A stretch of 64,000 nucleotides of DNA from Favolaschia claudopus (lineage: Eukaryota > Basidiomycota > Agaricomycetes > Agaricales > Mycenaceae): the NCBI GenBank assembly GCA_037176885.1, contig JAWWNJ010000080.1, positions 1 to 64,000 of the forward strand, written 5' to 3'. This document shows positions 11,728 through 21,577 of the stretch, one piece after another. The first letter of the stretch is position 1. The number at the start of each line of letters is the position of its first letter. The translations under genes were made by a program, and so were the position numbers. The notes beneath the pieces were generated by a model. It saw only the letters and a program-made list of their open reading frames with translations. It was not told where the DNA came from and did not search any database.

Positions 11728-11898
11728 GCTTCCATCAACTAGGCCTGAACTTGTTTTATGAGCGTTGGTGCAGAATTACGAGCAGTAGACAATAGGGAGG
11801 TTGTGCGAGCGACCCAGGTCGCTATTAAACCGCTTCCATCAACTAGGCCTGAACTTGTTTTATGAGCGTTGGTGCAGAATTACGAGCAGTAGACAATA
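11728..11898 (+). repeat. 67-bp direct duplication around a MITE A end
   Basis: An identical 67-bp stretch (starting GCTTCCATCAACTAGG) occurs at 11728-11794 and 11832-11898. The 37 bp between them include the outer end of MITE family A (GTTGTGCGAGCGACCC then GGTCGC). This is too long for a normal target duplication and looks like a repair event around an aborted or excised insertion. Confidence 0.8.
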
Positions 11899-12018
11899 AT
11901 CATGAGGACATTGGCCTTTTTTGGTAGTTTGGACCAAGCCTCTCTCCGAGTTAGTCCGGCTTGCCCGGACCGGAGAAGGCTTGTTCCGAACCTACCTTGC
12001 TTCTGCCTCTACTTTGGA

Positions 12019-12708
12019 CAGTGTTGGCCGTAAGGGATAAGGCCTTAATTGCGTTAAGGGTTATTAAGGCCTTATCATAACCCTTAGAGCAACGGCTGCC
12101 CAGCTCATAAGCCTTAAATGCCCGGACCGGCTCAGCCGGCTGCCCGGCGCCTGCAGCCATTTGATTGCCGACCTAATCTCTTTTCTTTCGAATCTTCGAT
12201 ATCGACGTCCAGCCCAATGTGGACGCACTTCCTCAAGCTTCATGGAAGGCCTAAATTCAACAGCAGCCACTGGGCTACCTACTGCAAGGGTTGCATCCAG
12301 CATGAGAAGGAATTGCTGCAGAACACCCGCACATTCGACAGCGTGGATTAGCAGCACGGTGGACAATCTTTCGTTGATGGTCTATTTGGTGGCGCGAAGA
12401 AGCCGGTGCGGAAGTTTGCAGAGAAGGAGATCAATGCAGAGGCGGAGCTGATGGAGGCACTCGCAGATGCCGAAGAGGATGCTCGTCTCGAAGACGGGGC
12501 GGTTGAATGTGATGACGACGAAGTTTATGCACCTTAAACAACATTTTTACGCCGTAAAATCCGCTTTCCTGAGGCAAATTGAGCGCGCGAAAATGTTTCC
12601 CAAAAAAGAAATTAAGGTCTTAACCCCATAACCTCAGCGTAAGTCTTAAGGCTTATGAACCCTTAAAGGTCCCTGGGGCCGGGTCTTAACCCTTAATTGC
12701 CAACACTG
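12019..12708 (+). mobile_element. Non-autonomous hAT element
   Basis: 690 bp with terminal repeats CAGTGTTGGC / GCCAACACTG, flanked by a perfect 8-bp duplication ACTTTGGA (12011-12018 and 12709-12716), the hAT signature. Inside, 12118-12351 encodes a BED-finger-like piece (HGRPKFNSSHWATYCKGC). About 12364-12537 reads as an acidic tail (ELMEALADAEEDARLEDGA). This fits a transposase gene that has lost its catalytic middle. The sub-ends are rich in AAGGCCTTAA-like palindromes. Confidence 0.85.
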
Positions 12709-12825
12709 ACTTTGGAGCCTCTCTGCTTGTGTTTTTCTCATCTCTCTACATCAAATTGCAAGTCTATGATTCACAGTGTATACAGTGCTCAGCAGGTACG
12801 TTCCGGAGACCAACAAGAACAACAG

Positions 12826-15800
12826 CTACGCTAATGTCGCATGAAACTGGATAATAGCATTCGGTACCTGCGTCACGATATCCTCGTCAGCGAAGATGAT
12901 TCTGCTGCAGTGAAGAACCATATCAAGTCGGCAGCACTCAGACAGCTTGGGATGTGTGAGCGTCGCATCCTGCAGAATCTTTGCGACAATTCCTCCCAAC
13001 TTCATTGGCGTCTTTGGATGGAGAAGGTCACGGCCAATCTTGTCAAACCGCAGCTTCGGCCAGATTGATTGGCAAGATGTATGATCTGTGCATTGAATAG
13101 AGGGATCTTTGATCATGCCGGGGGGGACGAGAGCGGTGCGTCGTGTTTCCTCTCCCAACATCTCCATTGCATTCACCAGCATTGAGTAGACTTTCCACCC
13201 CATGGCGCAAATGTCATCATCCTTCAACTGGCTGAGCTTGCCATCGAGGATACGACGTACAGCGGGCCGGACCCAATCCGGGATTGCAAATTTGCCGGCA
13301 AGCTCGAGACGACGAGAAGGAGAAAGGTACACCATGTCGAGAGCGTGAATTGCATACTTTTTGGCAGCGGCAATCTCCCACATGTCGGCCAGCTTCAATA
13401 GGTGAGTGCACATCCTTTCTTTTTCGACATCGTCGCCCAAAGATTCCCATTCTCTGTTTGCCTTTTAGTATAATTTAGATTCATGCTTGCAGACATATAC
13501 TGGGGCACCCCCAAAGTGCCGCCACTGCCGCAGTACTGCCGCCGGTTGCCGCCAGTGACCGCCAAGAGCGTTGGTAAAAGTGCCGCTATGGAGGCGGCAC
13601 TTTTGTCACAATGTCACACTGCTGCCACCAAACCCTTCGTTTGAGCGCTGCCGCTGCCGCCCACAAACCGGAGCTGTAAAGTACATGCTATAGAATATAA
13701 ATTAAACAAGTTTTCAATTTTGACCTCATGCCTAAAGTAGGGTCTTCCTCGACTTCTTGTACTATTGTAGCTCAACGCCGTCAACGCGTCAACATCAACA
13801 ACGCGTGATCGTGAGATGGTTGTGATAACCATCGCGACGCGTCGCGCTGTCCTCTCTCTCTCTCCTCCCACATCCTCATCCCATGCCTGAGCAGCGCGAG
13901 ACGGCCGCCTCTGGCAAGGTGGCTAAAGAAGGCATCAAGAAGGCTTTGGAGGAAGATGCCGACCTCACTCTAGAAGGCATCTATGCCGATGCTACTGCTG
14001 CTGAGGCTAAGCAAGAAGAAGCCCCAGAGCGCGCTCAGTCTGGTCTGGTCTACGAACTCAACCCTGCATCTACCATTGTGAGGGGCAGTGAAAGCCACCA
14101 AACTTCAGTCTACCCCGAGGTCATGAAGTACGACATTGAGAACAACTACCCACCTCTCTAGCCCACCCTCCTTCAAACGGCTTGTTCTGACTGGCGTCCA
14201 AACAACACATCGTGCTCTGATCTTGAACCTGGGTATGCTTAATCTTATGGTAAGCCCTCCCTCCTTTGTTGCTCTTTCTAGCTAAACAATCACAATCTCA
14301 AGGTCTCGTACCTGACGCACACATCTGTGCAATGGTACACCCGTATTCGCTGGGACACAGGGATTATGTCTGTTTCTAAGAACGTAAGCACCTCCCCATC
14401 TCTCTTCTGTTCTGCGGCTTATCACTCGCTAGGTCCGCAAATTCCACGTTGGGATGGCCTTGGTATTCAAGGAATACGTCCTCGCTTTCGTCACAATCGA
14501 TCTATTATTCCAGGTGCGGCGCTTGTACAACTCTCTTACCTTCTCTCCCATTCCAATCTCCCCGCCAGCCTGTATGGCAAGACTCGTTCCTTGATTTCGT
14601 CGTCCCGCCAGACATATACACGCATACCACCGACTTTCTCGTCATGGTCGCAGAATGGATACAAGACGAAAATTGGTTAGACGGTAAACGATATGTTCTC
14701 GCCTGCGATGCCATCCGGGCCGCCAACAAGGTTTGGTACGGAATTGGCGTTTACACGGTAATGGAACTATTCTTCCTCGCCGGTTCGTTCTTTTCTTTTT
14801 CTTTTATTTGAGATCCTTTCATTGACGATCTCAGGGCTATCGCCGTTTATCACTGCGTGCGAGCTGTTCTCCAATCCCTCTCGGACAGCTCGCTTTCTCG
14901 CCGCTTATTACACCTACATCCACGTCGGAGAAGCAGGGTTGTGGTATGAGTCGCTTTCTTTCTTTTTTTTCATTGTATCATCATTCTTATCGCAAGACAG
15001 GCGGCTCCTGAGCCCGTGCATTCATGAGGGCGTTCTTGCTCCCACCACTGAGCAGCGCCTGAGGTACAGTATGCTGACTGGCTCTACGTCTGGGCCATCC
15101 ACCCTCAATTTTTCTACGTAACTTCACTAATAGAGACATGATCTTTTGATATACAAAAATTTGACCCGAAATCTGCACGCGCTGAATTATTGAAGCCCGA
15201 TCAGTGACAGAAGACTGATTCTGCCACGACGCCCTACCCGCGATGCCAGCTGTGTCAAGGCTGCCTCTCGTCAGAGATGGGGCTCTGCTATGGATTCTAT
15301 CAGGTCTGGGGTCAAGCGTGTGATTGGCAGTGTGTCACCAAAGAAGAAAAGGAAAAAGATCCAGACGGAAAAAGAGAATGTGCGTCTGTGCTTCTTGTTC
15401 CCATGCTGTGAATAATCTTGCAAAGGACACGCTGCCTCCGTCGACCCCGGGCCCATCGCTGTCTGGCAGCGATGTTTTTCTATCATCTGAACCGGCCGTC
15501 TTTACACCCGACTTTTACATGACTGTTCCCGCGGCGGTTGTTGACTCTCCGTTCGGCAGCTTCCCTACCCACGCTCGTAGTTCCCCATCGAAGTCATCAA
15601 CAGTTGGCAGAATATGGCAAGAATGGACCCCTCGTTTAATCAGTCGATTCTCACCGTCTCGTCAATCCATGCCAAATCACAAAATCTTTGACGACAACGC
15701 GTCAATTCTGGCTAAATTTCAACTGTGCTGTAAACGATGATGGGCAGCATGGTAATTGCCGCATGCGCCGCATGCTCTTCAATGAGCCTGATTTTGCCGG

Positions 15801-18800
15801 TGTTCAGTCTCTGCTCGAGGAGCACTGCAGCACGCAGGGCATTTCGGTGATCTTTTTACCAAAATTTCACTGTGAGCTGAATCCGATCGAACAGTGCTGG
15901 GGATACGCGAAACGTTCGGCTTTATCGGCTATGCCCGGAGTCATCGAAAGAGGAAGATCTCGAAGTCAACATGCTTAACTCGTTGGCTGCGATACCTTTG
16001 GTGTGTATTCGGCGGTATGTCTTGACTTATTTTATTTCCTGCGGTAGATTAACAAGTCAGACAAAGGTTTTGTAACCGAGCTTTGCGATACAGTGACGCC
16101 TACACCAAAGGTTTGAACGGCCGCGAGGCTGCATATGCCACAAAAATCTACCGCGGTCACCGTGCTATTCCCAACGACTATCTGCTTGATTTTGCGAAGT
16201 CCGGGGCCATCGAGATGTTTAGAACACTTTGTAAACTGTAATCGGCGGTAGTTTCTCCGTTGTTTTTGCTTCAATAATTCGCACACTGGGCAGAAAAATC
16301 TACCAAGCTGGATTATAATACTTTTACCTATTTAGAACATAGTTACGTAGAAGGTATATTCAATATGTTGTCCAAGTCTACGTGAATTGAGCATCAGTCT
16401 GGCTTGGACAAGGATAGGTAACATCAGTAACGCGTTACATCAATCACGTGGGGTAGGTTGCTGATGAATGAGATCTACCTTACACCATTCGGACCACATC
16501 TATCCTGTCAAAATATCAAGAACAAGACTCGCTCGCCAGTGCTCCCTCCGTGTTTCCCTTATATTGATTTTGTAGACTAAACGGGTCCTACAGGAGCCAA
16601 GGGTTTCAGTTTCATTGTAAGACAGGGGCAGCAATGAGAGACGGTGCCAATGCATATAAATAAGAGCTTTTTCATATCATTGAGGCTGAGGTGGATCGAG
16701 TAGAAAAGCAGTTCATCCAGGTGCAAAATCACACAGTGCAAGACTTTGAATTCAACAGTCGGTGACATATGTGAATTTGCAAGAGTTGAACAAGAGTTTA
16801 AAAAAAAGCAGATGCTATAAGGTAGGGCTCACTCATAGCCAACCTACGCCACGTGAGCAATGTCACGCGTTACTGATGCATCCAAATCGGGCGACCCGCC
16901 TTCGAACACATCGTTTCAACACAATTTTGAGAGTAGAGTAATGTTTTAAATACGAATAATTGTTCTATTACTATCTGGCGTATCTCATCTCAGGTTTTTT
17001 AATATTTGAAGCACCTGTTGATTTTCTGAAAGCAAAACAAAATATTTCTCGGGATGAATTACATTCGACGAAGCATTCTAAACATTTCAATGGCCCCAGA
17101 TCGTTCAAAGTCACGAAGGTAGTCGTTTGGGATAGCTCTGTGCCCACGATATACCTTTGTTGAGAACCTTGCCAATATCATTGAGAGCGGCTAGAGCAGC
17201 TTCAACAGATGGTGCCTCACGCAACCGACCATCTGAGTTTGCAGCAGCCGACTCGCGCTGCCGAGCACGGGCAGCTAATTCTGCATCAGTAAGGGAGATC
17301 AGGCTCGCAGAAAATTGAGGCCGCCGCGACGTGGAGTCAGCGGAAGAATGCGACGACCTGGAGTCAATCGAGACGGCATCCGTAAACAGGAAATCCTGGC
17401 TGTCGGTCTGAGATTCTGCGTAACTAGAGCTGTCATCCAGCATCCGAGCCGGCCGGGGTGCCTTTCGAGCAAGGATTGAGTCGTTGTCGGCAAACAACTG
17501 GGGAAGGGGATGAGTTGACGCTGATTTCCGGGACGGGGAGAACCTGGTGAGCAACCGAGGGTTAAAATCGTGCCAGATTCTGCCGAGAGTTGATGATTTG
17601 GATGGCGAGACGGGTGTGTTGGTGGGAAACAGGCTAAACTGGGTGTGTGCATCCCGCGGCAGAGTGTCGAAGTCTCGGACCAGACTGGGTCCCGGGGTAA
17701 TGAAGACATCATCGTCCTCGGTAATAGATCGACTCTCGATGGATATCGTATCGGAAAAGGCATCGTTTGAGGGCATAGGATCCTCCAGAACCTATTACAC
17801 CAAAATTTGCAGCGAGAACAAATGAGCTTACATTTTCTTTCTCATGGCCCGTTTTTCTCTTCTTTTTCCGAGGCGTCAAGATATTTCGAACGCGTTTTGT
17901 GCCAGTTTTGATGGACTCGATGGCAGTTTGCCAGCTTTGGCGCGCAGCTGCCCTTTTCTTCGACACCCGTGGCATGGAGAAGCAGCGATGTGAGAGCAGC
18001 GACGGAAAATGGGGAGATCCGGTATCGATCGGCTTTCAGTGACTCTTTCGGCGGATGTTTTGGGCCAAAAATTTGGATTATATAACTATATACCTATCTC
18101 GACGAATCTTCGTGCTAAAAATCTTCTCGGTCTTTGCCGTTGCCCCGATTTTCGCGATTGATGGTGATGTGCAACTAATCTGTCCCAAAAAGGAGTGTCA
18201 CGCTGAGTCACGTGGCGTAGGTTGGCTATGGTGGGGGACGTGACTTCATGTCACGCCGCAATTTTTGGAATCTTGACCTGAAACTCGGCCCAATCGACTT
18301 GGAATATCCAAGAGTGGCCGTTTTCCGAAATCTTGGACCGTGGGAACTTTTTGATGGGAAATGGCCAAATTTTCGCTGAAAAAACAACATTTTAAGGGGG
18401 TGAAAATACCATTGAGGCGGGACTTGAGAAGATTTTCAACATTCCATTCCGCCCCCATAAATATCTTCTGACCGAATTCATGAATTACCTATATCTGGAG
18501 GAAGATTGACCGTTGATGGGCCATCAAATTTGCCCCGGCAGAGGCGTTTCGGATCAAATTCCGCTTTAGGATGGCCAAATTCGTGGCCAAAATCACGAAA
18601 GTCAACGGAGGGTAAAACTGTTCCATCCAATCTGTTCTACTCCTCATAAGGATGCAAGATCAAGAAATTCGGGTGACTGTCACACAGGTTATTAGCGTCA
18701 CAACATTGTCCATAAAAGTTTGTCACAAAGTCACGTCCCCCACCATATGAGTGAGCCCTACCTTAGTAGGCGTCATTAGAATCCGCCGAGAACGCTGACA

Positions 18801-20017
18801 TTGAAGCGAGTTGACGAGGAGCGGCCAGTCGTGCGCGTTGGGAGAAAGAAGCTGCTGCCGGCAGCACCTGTCAAAACCAAATAGGCGCAAAGCTGAACTT
18901 CTTCGCAAAATGAGACCACCATTATTCAACGGCTCAATCAAATACAGCATATGCTAAACGTATCCTGGTTCTCATTCCATTCCCCCCTTCTATGTTGGCC
19001 AATAACTGCTGCGAAAAGTCGGCTCAAGTTGTGTTACGTACCTTTCTCTGGAGAAAGGTACGTAATTGAACCGATAACTAAATCAAATGTAGCACAATGG
19101 AAACACTCGATATGCATTATTGAACAACATTACTGGGTATTATGGCTCTCAGAGTATCCCTAGAGCTATTGAACTCAAGCACTAAAATTTGGCGGCAGTA
19201 TTGAAAGTGCCGCCAAACTGCCGCCAGTGTCACAACTATGTCACACTGCCGCCGCCGCAAAAGCTGCCGCCATCCAAATTCTCAAAGTGCCGCCAGTACA
19301 AAAATGTGGCGGCACTTTCACAAACTGCCGCCATCGCTGCCGCCTCCAACTGCCGCCATCTCGTGCGCCAATTATTTACATAAAGTGCCGCCATCGCCGC
19401 CACTGTCTTAACTTCGACACCGATTCTCCCTATGTAGTTAGCCAGTATTCAGACAATATATGTAGAACATTAAATTAGCTATCTAATGGTACATGTACCA
19501 CTGCGTGTATTCGATGTAATACTTGAGCTCGACCTCAATGGATGTTGTGCCGCCAAGGTTCCGCCTCAAAGTGCCGCCAAATGACGCCTTGGCGGCAGTT
19601 TGGCGGCAGTGGCGGCATATTCACCCCGCCCCATATACTGACGTGAGGTATAGCCAAAACAAGAAGTCGTTGAACTCTTGCGCGTTGGTTCCGGGAATGA
19701 ATAGTGGGTAGAGTAATGTGCCCTCCCGGTTTGGGTCGTCGCTTTGCTTGTTGTCTGGAATGGTAAGAATTTCTTCCGTGACTTTTGACAGCTTCGTCAA
19801 CATGCTCAAGTGGATTTTGTAGATGGTTTGGTTGTCAACCTGTCAACTCAGCGACGGTCAATACCTGTAACAAGCCAATCTTTTGAAGATTGTATCATAC
19901 CCGGACGACGATAGACCCGTCGCTGTACCAATACGCGATGTGCTGAATAAACTGGCCGGTGTTCTTGACAACCTCTCCATTCTGCTGAGCTTTGTTGCCG
20001 CTCTCGCTGTCGTTCAT
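12826..20017 (-). CDS. BTB/POZ-domain protein, intron 2 carries a 6.1-kb transposon
   Basis: A three-exon gene: 20017-19901, 19839-19643 and 13453-12826 (313 aa). The N-terminal two thirds of the BTB fold read YWYSDGSIVVRVDNQTIY and KLSKVTEEILTIPD, ending FNDFLFWLYLT. Exon 3 resumes EWESLGDD, then HLLKLADMWEI, SPSRRLELAGKFAIPDW and DDDICAMGWKVYSML, the C-terminal pattern of the large agaricomycete BTB family. Intron 1 is 61 nt. Intron 2 (13454-19642) spans 6,189 nt, but removing the transposon at 13503-19631 and one 9-bp duplication leaves a 51-nt intron with a TACTAA branch site. Coding is otherwise open, so the gene may be only recently compromised. Such proteins are probably adaptors for protein binding or ubiquitination; the specific role is unknown. 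Confidence 0.8.
13883..15121 (+). CDS. Unrecognised multi-exon cargo gene
   Basis: A gene-like series of exons joined in frame by good splice sites. It begins with an Ala/Glu-rich N-terminus (13883 to about 14160, exact junction unclear; a frame change is needed before about 14165). The next pieces are about 14165-14249, 14303-14383 (SVQWYTRIRWDTGIMS), 14433-14513 (KFHVGMALVFKEYVLAF), 14569-14782 (LDGKRYVLACDAIRAANKVW), 14835-14943 (ARFLAAYYTYIHVGEAGLW) and 15001-15121 (TEQRLRYSMLTGSTSG). Introns are about 50-60 nt. There is no clear membrane segment or catalytic motif, and I do not recognise the family. It lies inside the 6.1-kb transposon, so it is either its own gene or a captured one. A TATAAATT lies upstream at about 13696. 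Confidence 0.55.
15240..16239 (+). pseudogene. Internally deleted Tc1/mariner-like transposase
   Basis: The N-terminal part (about 15240-15715) encodes a basic segment (SGVKRVIGSVSPKKKRK), an intron near 15377-15423, then an SP-rich region (SSPSKSSTVGRIWQEW) that closely matches the product on the other strand at 17111-17975. At about 15720 it jumps to the C-terminal catalytic region: MRRMLFNEPDFAG, LPKFHCELNPIEQCWGYAKR (the NPIE..W glutamate block of IS630/Tc1 transposases) and, after a frame break and an intron, RFCNRALRYSDAYTKGLNG. The middle with the two catalytic aspartates is gone. A degenerate right terminal repeat ending CTACCTTA lies at 16445-16482. Confidence 0.75.
17111..17975 (-). 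pseudogene. N-terminal part of a Tc1-like transposase gene
   Basis: Exon 1 (17975-17832) encodes MPRVSKKRAAARQSWQ and a basic patch (LTPRKKKRKTG). A 40-nt intron (17831-17792) follows. Exon 2 (17791-17111) is Ser/Asp-rich (DDDVFITPGPSL, SKSSTLGRIWHDF, DAELAARARQRESAAANSD). It is parallel to the copy at 15240-15715 on the other strand. The catalytic DDE region is absent before the element's end at 16818, so this is a truncated gene or a derivative that depends on another copy. The basic segment could be a DNA-binding or nuclear-import region (inference). Confidence 0.7.
18227..18747. mobile_element. Nested MITE, TGGTGGGGGACG termini
   Basis: 517 bp (18229-18745) with inverted ends TGGTGGGGGACGTGACTT / AAGTCACGTCCCCCACCA, and TA on each side (18227-18228, 18746-18747). 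Removing it and one TA restores the right terminal repeat of the surrounding element to a mirror of its left end. The body is non-coding. Confidence 0.9.
18766..19185. other. Spacer inside the large transposon
   Basis: No gene seen. A small palindrome GTACCTTTCTC / GAGAAAGGTAC occurs at about 19039-19061. The TGCCGCC array starts at 19186. Confidence 0.4.
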
Positions 20018-20157
20018 GGTAATGGATAGAGTTTTTTTTCTTCTGCTTCCGCACAAAGGTGAGGCCTCAGATCAAACGTGCCTTGAGTTTACGACCACAC
20101 ATGGATCCGCATGTTAGTTATTTTTGAAACCTGTGATGTCCTTTGCCAGCGGCCACC

Positions 20158-20886
20158 ATGTCGCACCGACTTCCGCCACTGCCGCCTCATCCTGATAACG
20201 CGCCTTGGTCCCCAAACGTGTACCACGCATACGATGTGTTGCACAGCACTTTTTCGTCACGCGTCGAATGTCCTCAGCCAAGACGCAGATGCAAAACGGC
20301 TTCAGGCGCATATTGAAAAGGCAACGGAAGAGCTGCTTCCCATTCTCGAGGCTTTCGAATCTCATGCAGCTGTGGAACATATTCCCCTTCCTTGGTTATA
20401 CTCTTGCACAGAAGCTGTTGGCCAGGCTCAGGAAGGCGCTACAACTAGGTATTGTACTTGCCTCGGTGACTTCGAATGATCTATTACTCACTGCGTCTCA
20501 GAGAGGAAACAAATGTGGCCTATGTTGAGCCAGTGACAGTGGTCCGTACTGGAAAAAGGGGCCGGCCCCGCAAGCAACTCAATCCTCAGCTTCTCGCCGA
20601 GGCTATGCAATCGCAACGCCGAATGTCGCTCACAAAGCTGGCTCAACTCATGGGAGTCAGTCGACCTACGCTAAGAAAGCAACTGGTTTTGAATGGTGTT
20701 TATTCGAAATTTACTTCCCTTTCTAAATCCGAACTCGACAACTTGGTCAAACATTTTCGTGAGGCCAAACCGGATTCTGGAGTCCGGTATTTGATTGGAT
20801 TTCTCCGTAACCACGGGCTCATGTGCGATGGCTGTGGAAGCCCATGTCCTTATTTGGCCCAAAATGGGGCAGAGGCGCCAGAGTAA
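20158..20886 (+). pseudogene. Integrase-core-domain transposon gene, 5' part
   Basis: A start at about 20158 reads [18 protein letters not shown] second frame carries [18 protein letters not shown] and HIPLPWLY (about 20310-20450). An intron near 20447-20499 leads to GKRGRPRKQLNPQLLAEAM, a helix-turn-helix-like KLAQLMGVSRPTLRKQL, and PDSGVRYLIGFLRNHGL. That order (GRPRK, helix-turn-helix, GLRYLIGFLR) is the N-terminus of a basidiomycete family with a C-terminal integrase DDE core. The core is absent: the frame ends at 20886. It is divergent from the BTB gene, with its start about 140 bp away. At least one frameshift near 20270-20310. Confidence 0.55.
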
Positions 20887-21467
20887 TCGAATCGGAAAAA
20901 GCCATCAGTCATTGTGGTCGTCAATGGTATAGTGGATTTTATACGGAGTCGGGGCCGATGCCAGCCATTTGAAGCCATGCACAGCGCATCAAGTTATGCC
21001 GCAAAACGAAAGCGGCCAAGTCATACTTACTCCCCTCTTCATTCCCTTATTGTTCTCTCCATTCTATGACTGTGGAGGTACTCAGTTATGACCATGAAGG
21101 TTCTCTTCTCTCTTATTATTGTTTTATTTCTACTTTAGGAAGTAGAGCTTAGGTATATAAAGGGCTCTGGCTCTACTCATGTACACTGACTCGGAAATAG
21201 TATTGGATCACGTCACTCGTGAGAAAGATGTTGCTCGCGCGCTAGAGCGTAGGAGTCTTCCCGAGTTTTTATGCACGCAAACAGATAGTAATGAGGTGTA
21301 ATATATACATGTAAAATATCGAGCAAGCAAACTGAAAATTCGGCGCTGGATGGCCAGTTTGGTGATGATGGGTGATCCAATCATAAATCTGGTTTTGGCC
21401 GGTTTAGGAAATTGAAGTCAGAAACGCTCGTTCAAGGCATCGTTGGTGGAAATAAACATACCAGCCA
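20887..21467. other. Spacer, no gene seen
   Basis: C+T-rich and AT-rich stretches. It contains TATATAAAG at about 21152 but no gene follows. It may be non-coding 3' sequence of the Tc1-like fragment on its right; no terminal repeat could be paired. Confidence 0.4.
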
Positions 21468-21577
21468 CTAGTAACGGGTCTCCCCACCATTTGCCTTCAA
21501 CAAATCCCGCACCCGAGTAGGCAAGCTGTCATATAACTTGTCGATATATGCCTGATCAATTTTTTCCCACTCTTCCT
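21468..21577 (-). pseudogene. Tc1/mariner transposase C-terminus fused to copia RT
   Basis: The last 35 or so residues of the long copia frame do not belong to a copia RT. They read [20 protein letters not shown], then [15 protein letters not shown] and stop. This is the C-terminal tail pattern of fungal Tc1-like transposases (WEKI..YIDKLI.SMP.R...VI.A.GG.T.Y). The join falls in the shared letters KE/EE and is in frame. Confidence 0.65.

Larger units (their letters stand above)
16818..18765 (-). mobile_element. Tc1-like element with a nested MITE in its right end
   Basis: The left terminus (from 16818) reads TAAGGTAGGGCTCACTCATA then GCCAACCTACGCCACGTGA. The same sequence reversed forms the right end, but split: 18201-18228 and 18746-18765, with a 517-bp MITE between. 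TA flanks both sides. It contains the N-terminal part of a transposase-type gene. The same termini occur, degenerate, at 16482 and, well kept, on the MITE in the Esa1 gene (48032-48465). Confidence 0.85.
13503..19631. mobile_element. 6.13-kb composite transposon in the BTB intron
   Basis: Flanked by a perfect 9-bp direct repeat CATATACTG (13494-13502 and 19632-19640). The ends are inverted: GGGC, a short variable spacer, then TGCCGCCACTGCCGC. Both ends carry dense TGCCGCC/GGCGGCA clusters (13515-13660 and 19186-19615), which look like subterminal transposase-binding arrays. A 9-bp duplication suits a Mutator-like element; hAT (8 bp) is the alternative. No complete transposase of its own is visible. 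Inside are an unrecognised multi-exon gene (13883-15121), a decayed Tc1-like gene (15240-16482) and a nested Tc1-like element (16818-18765). Confidence 0.75.
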
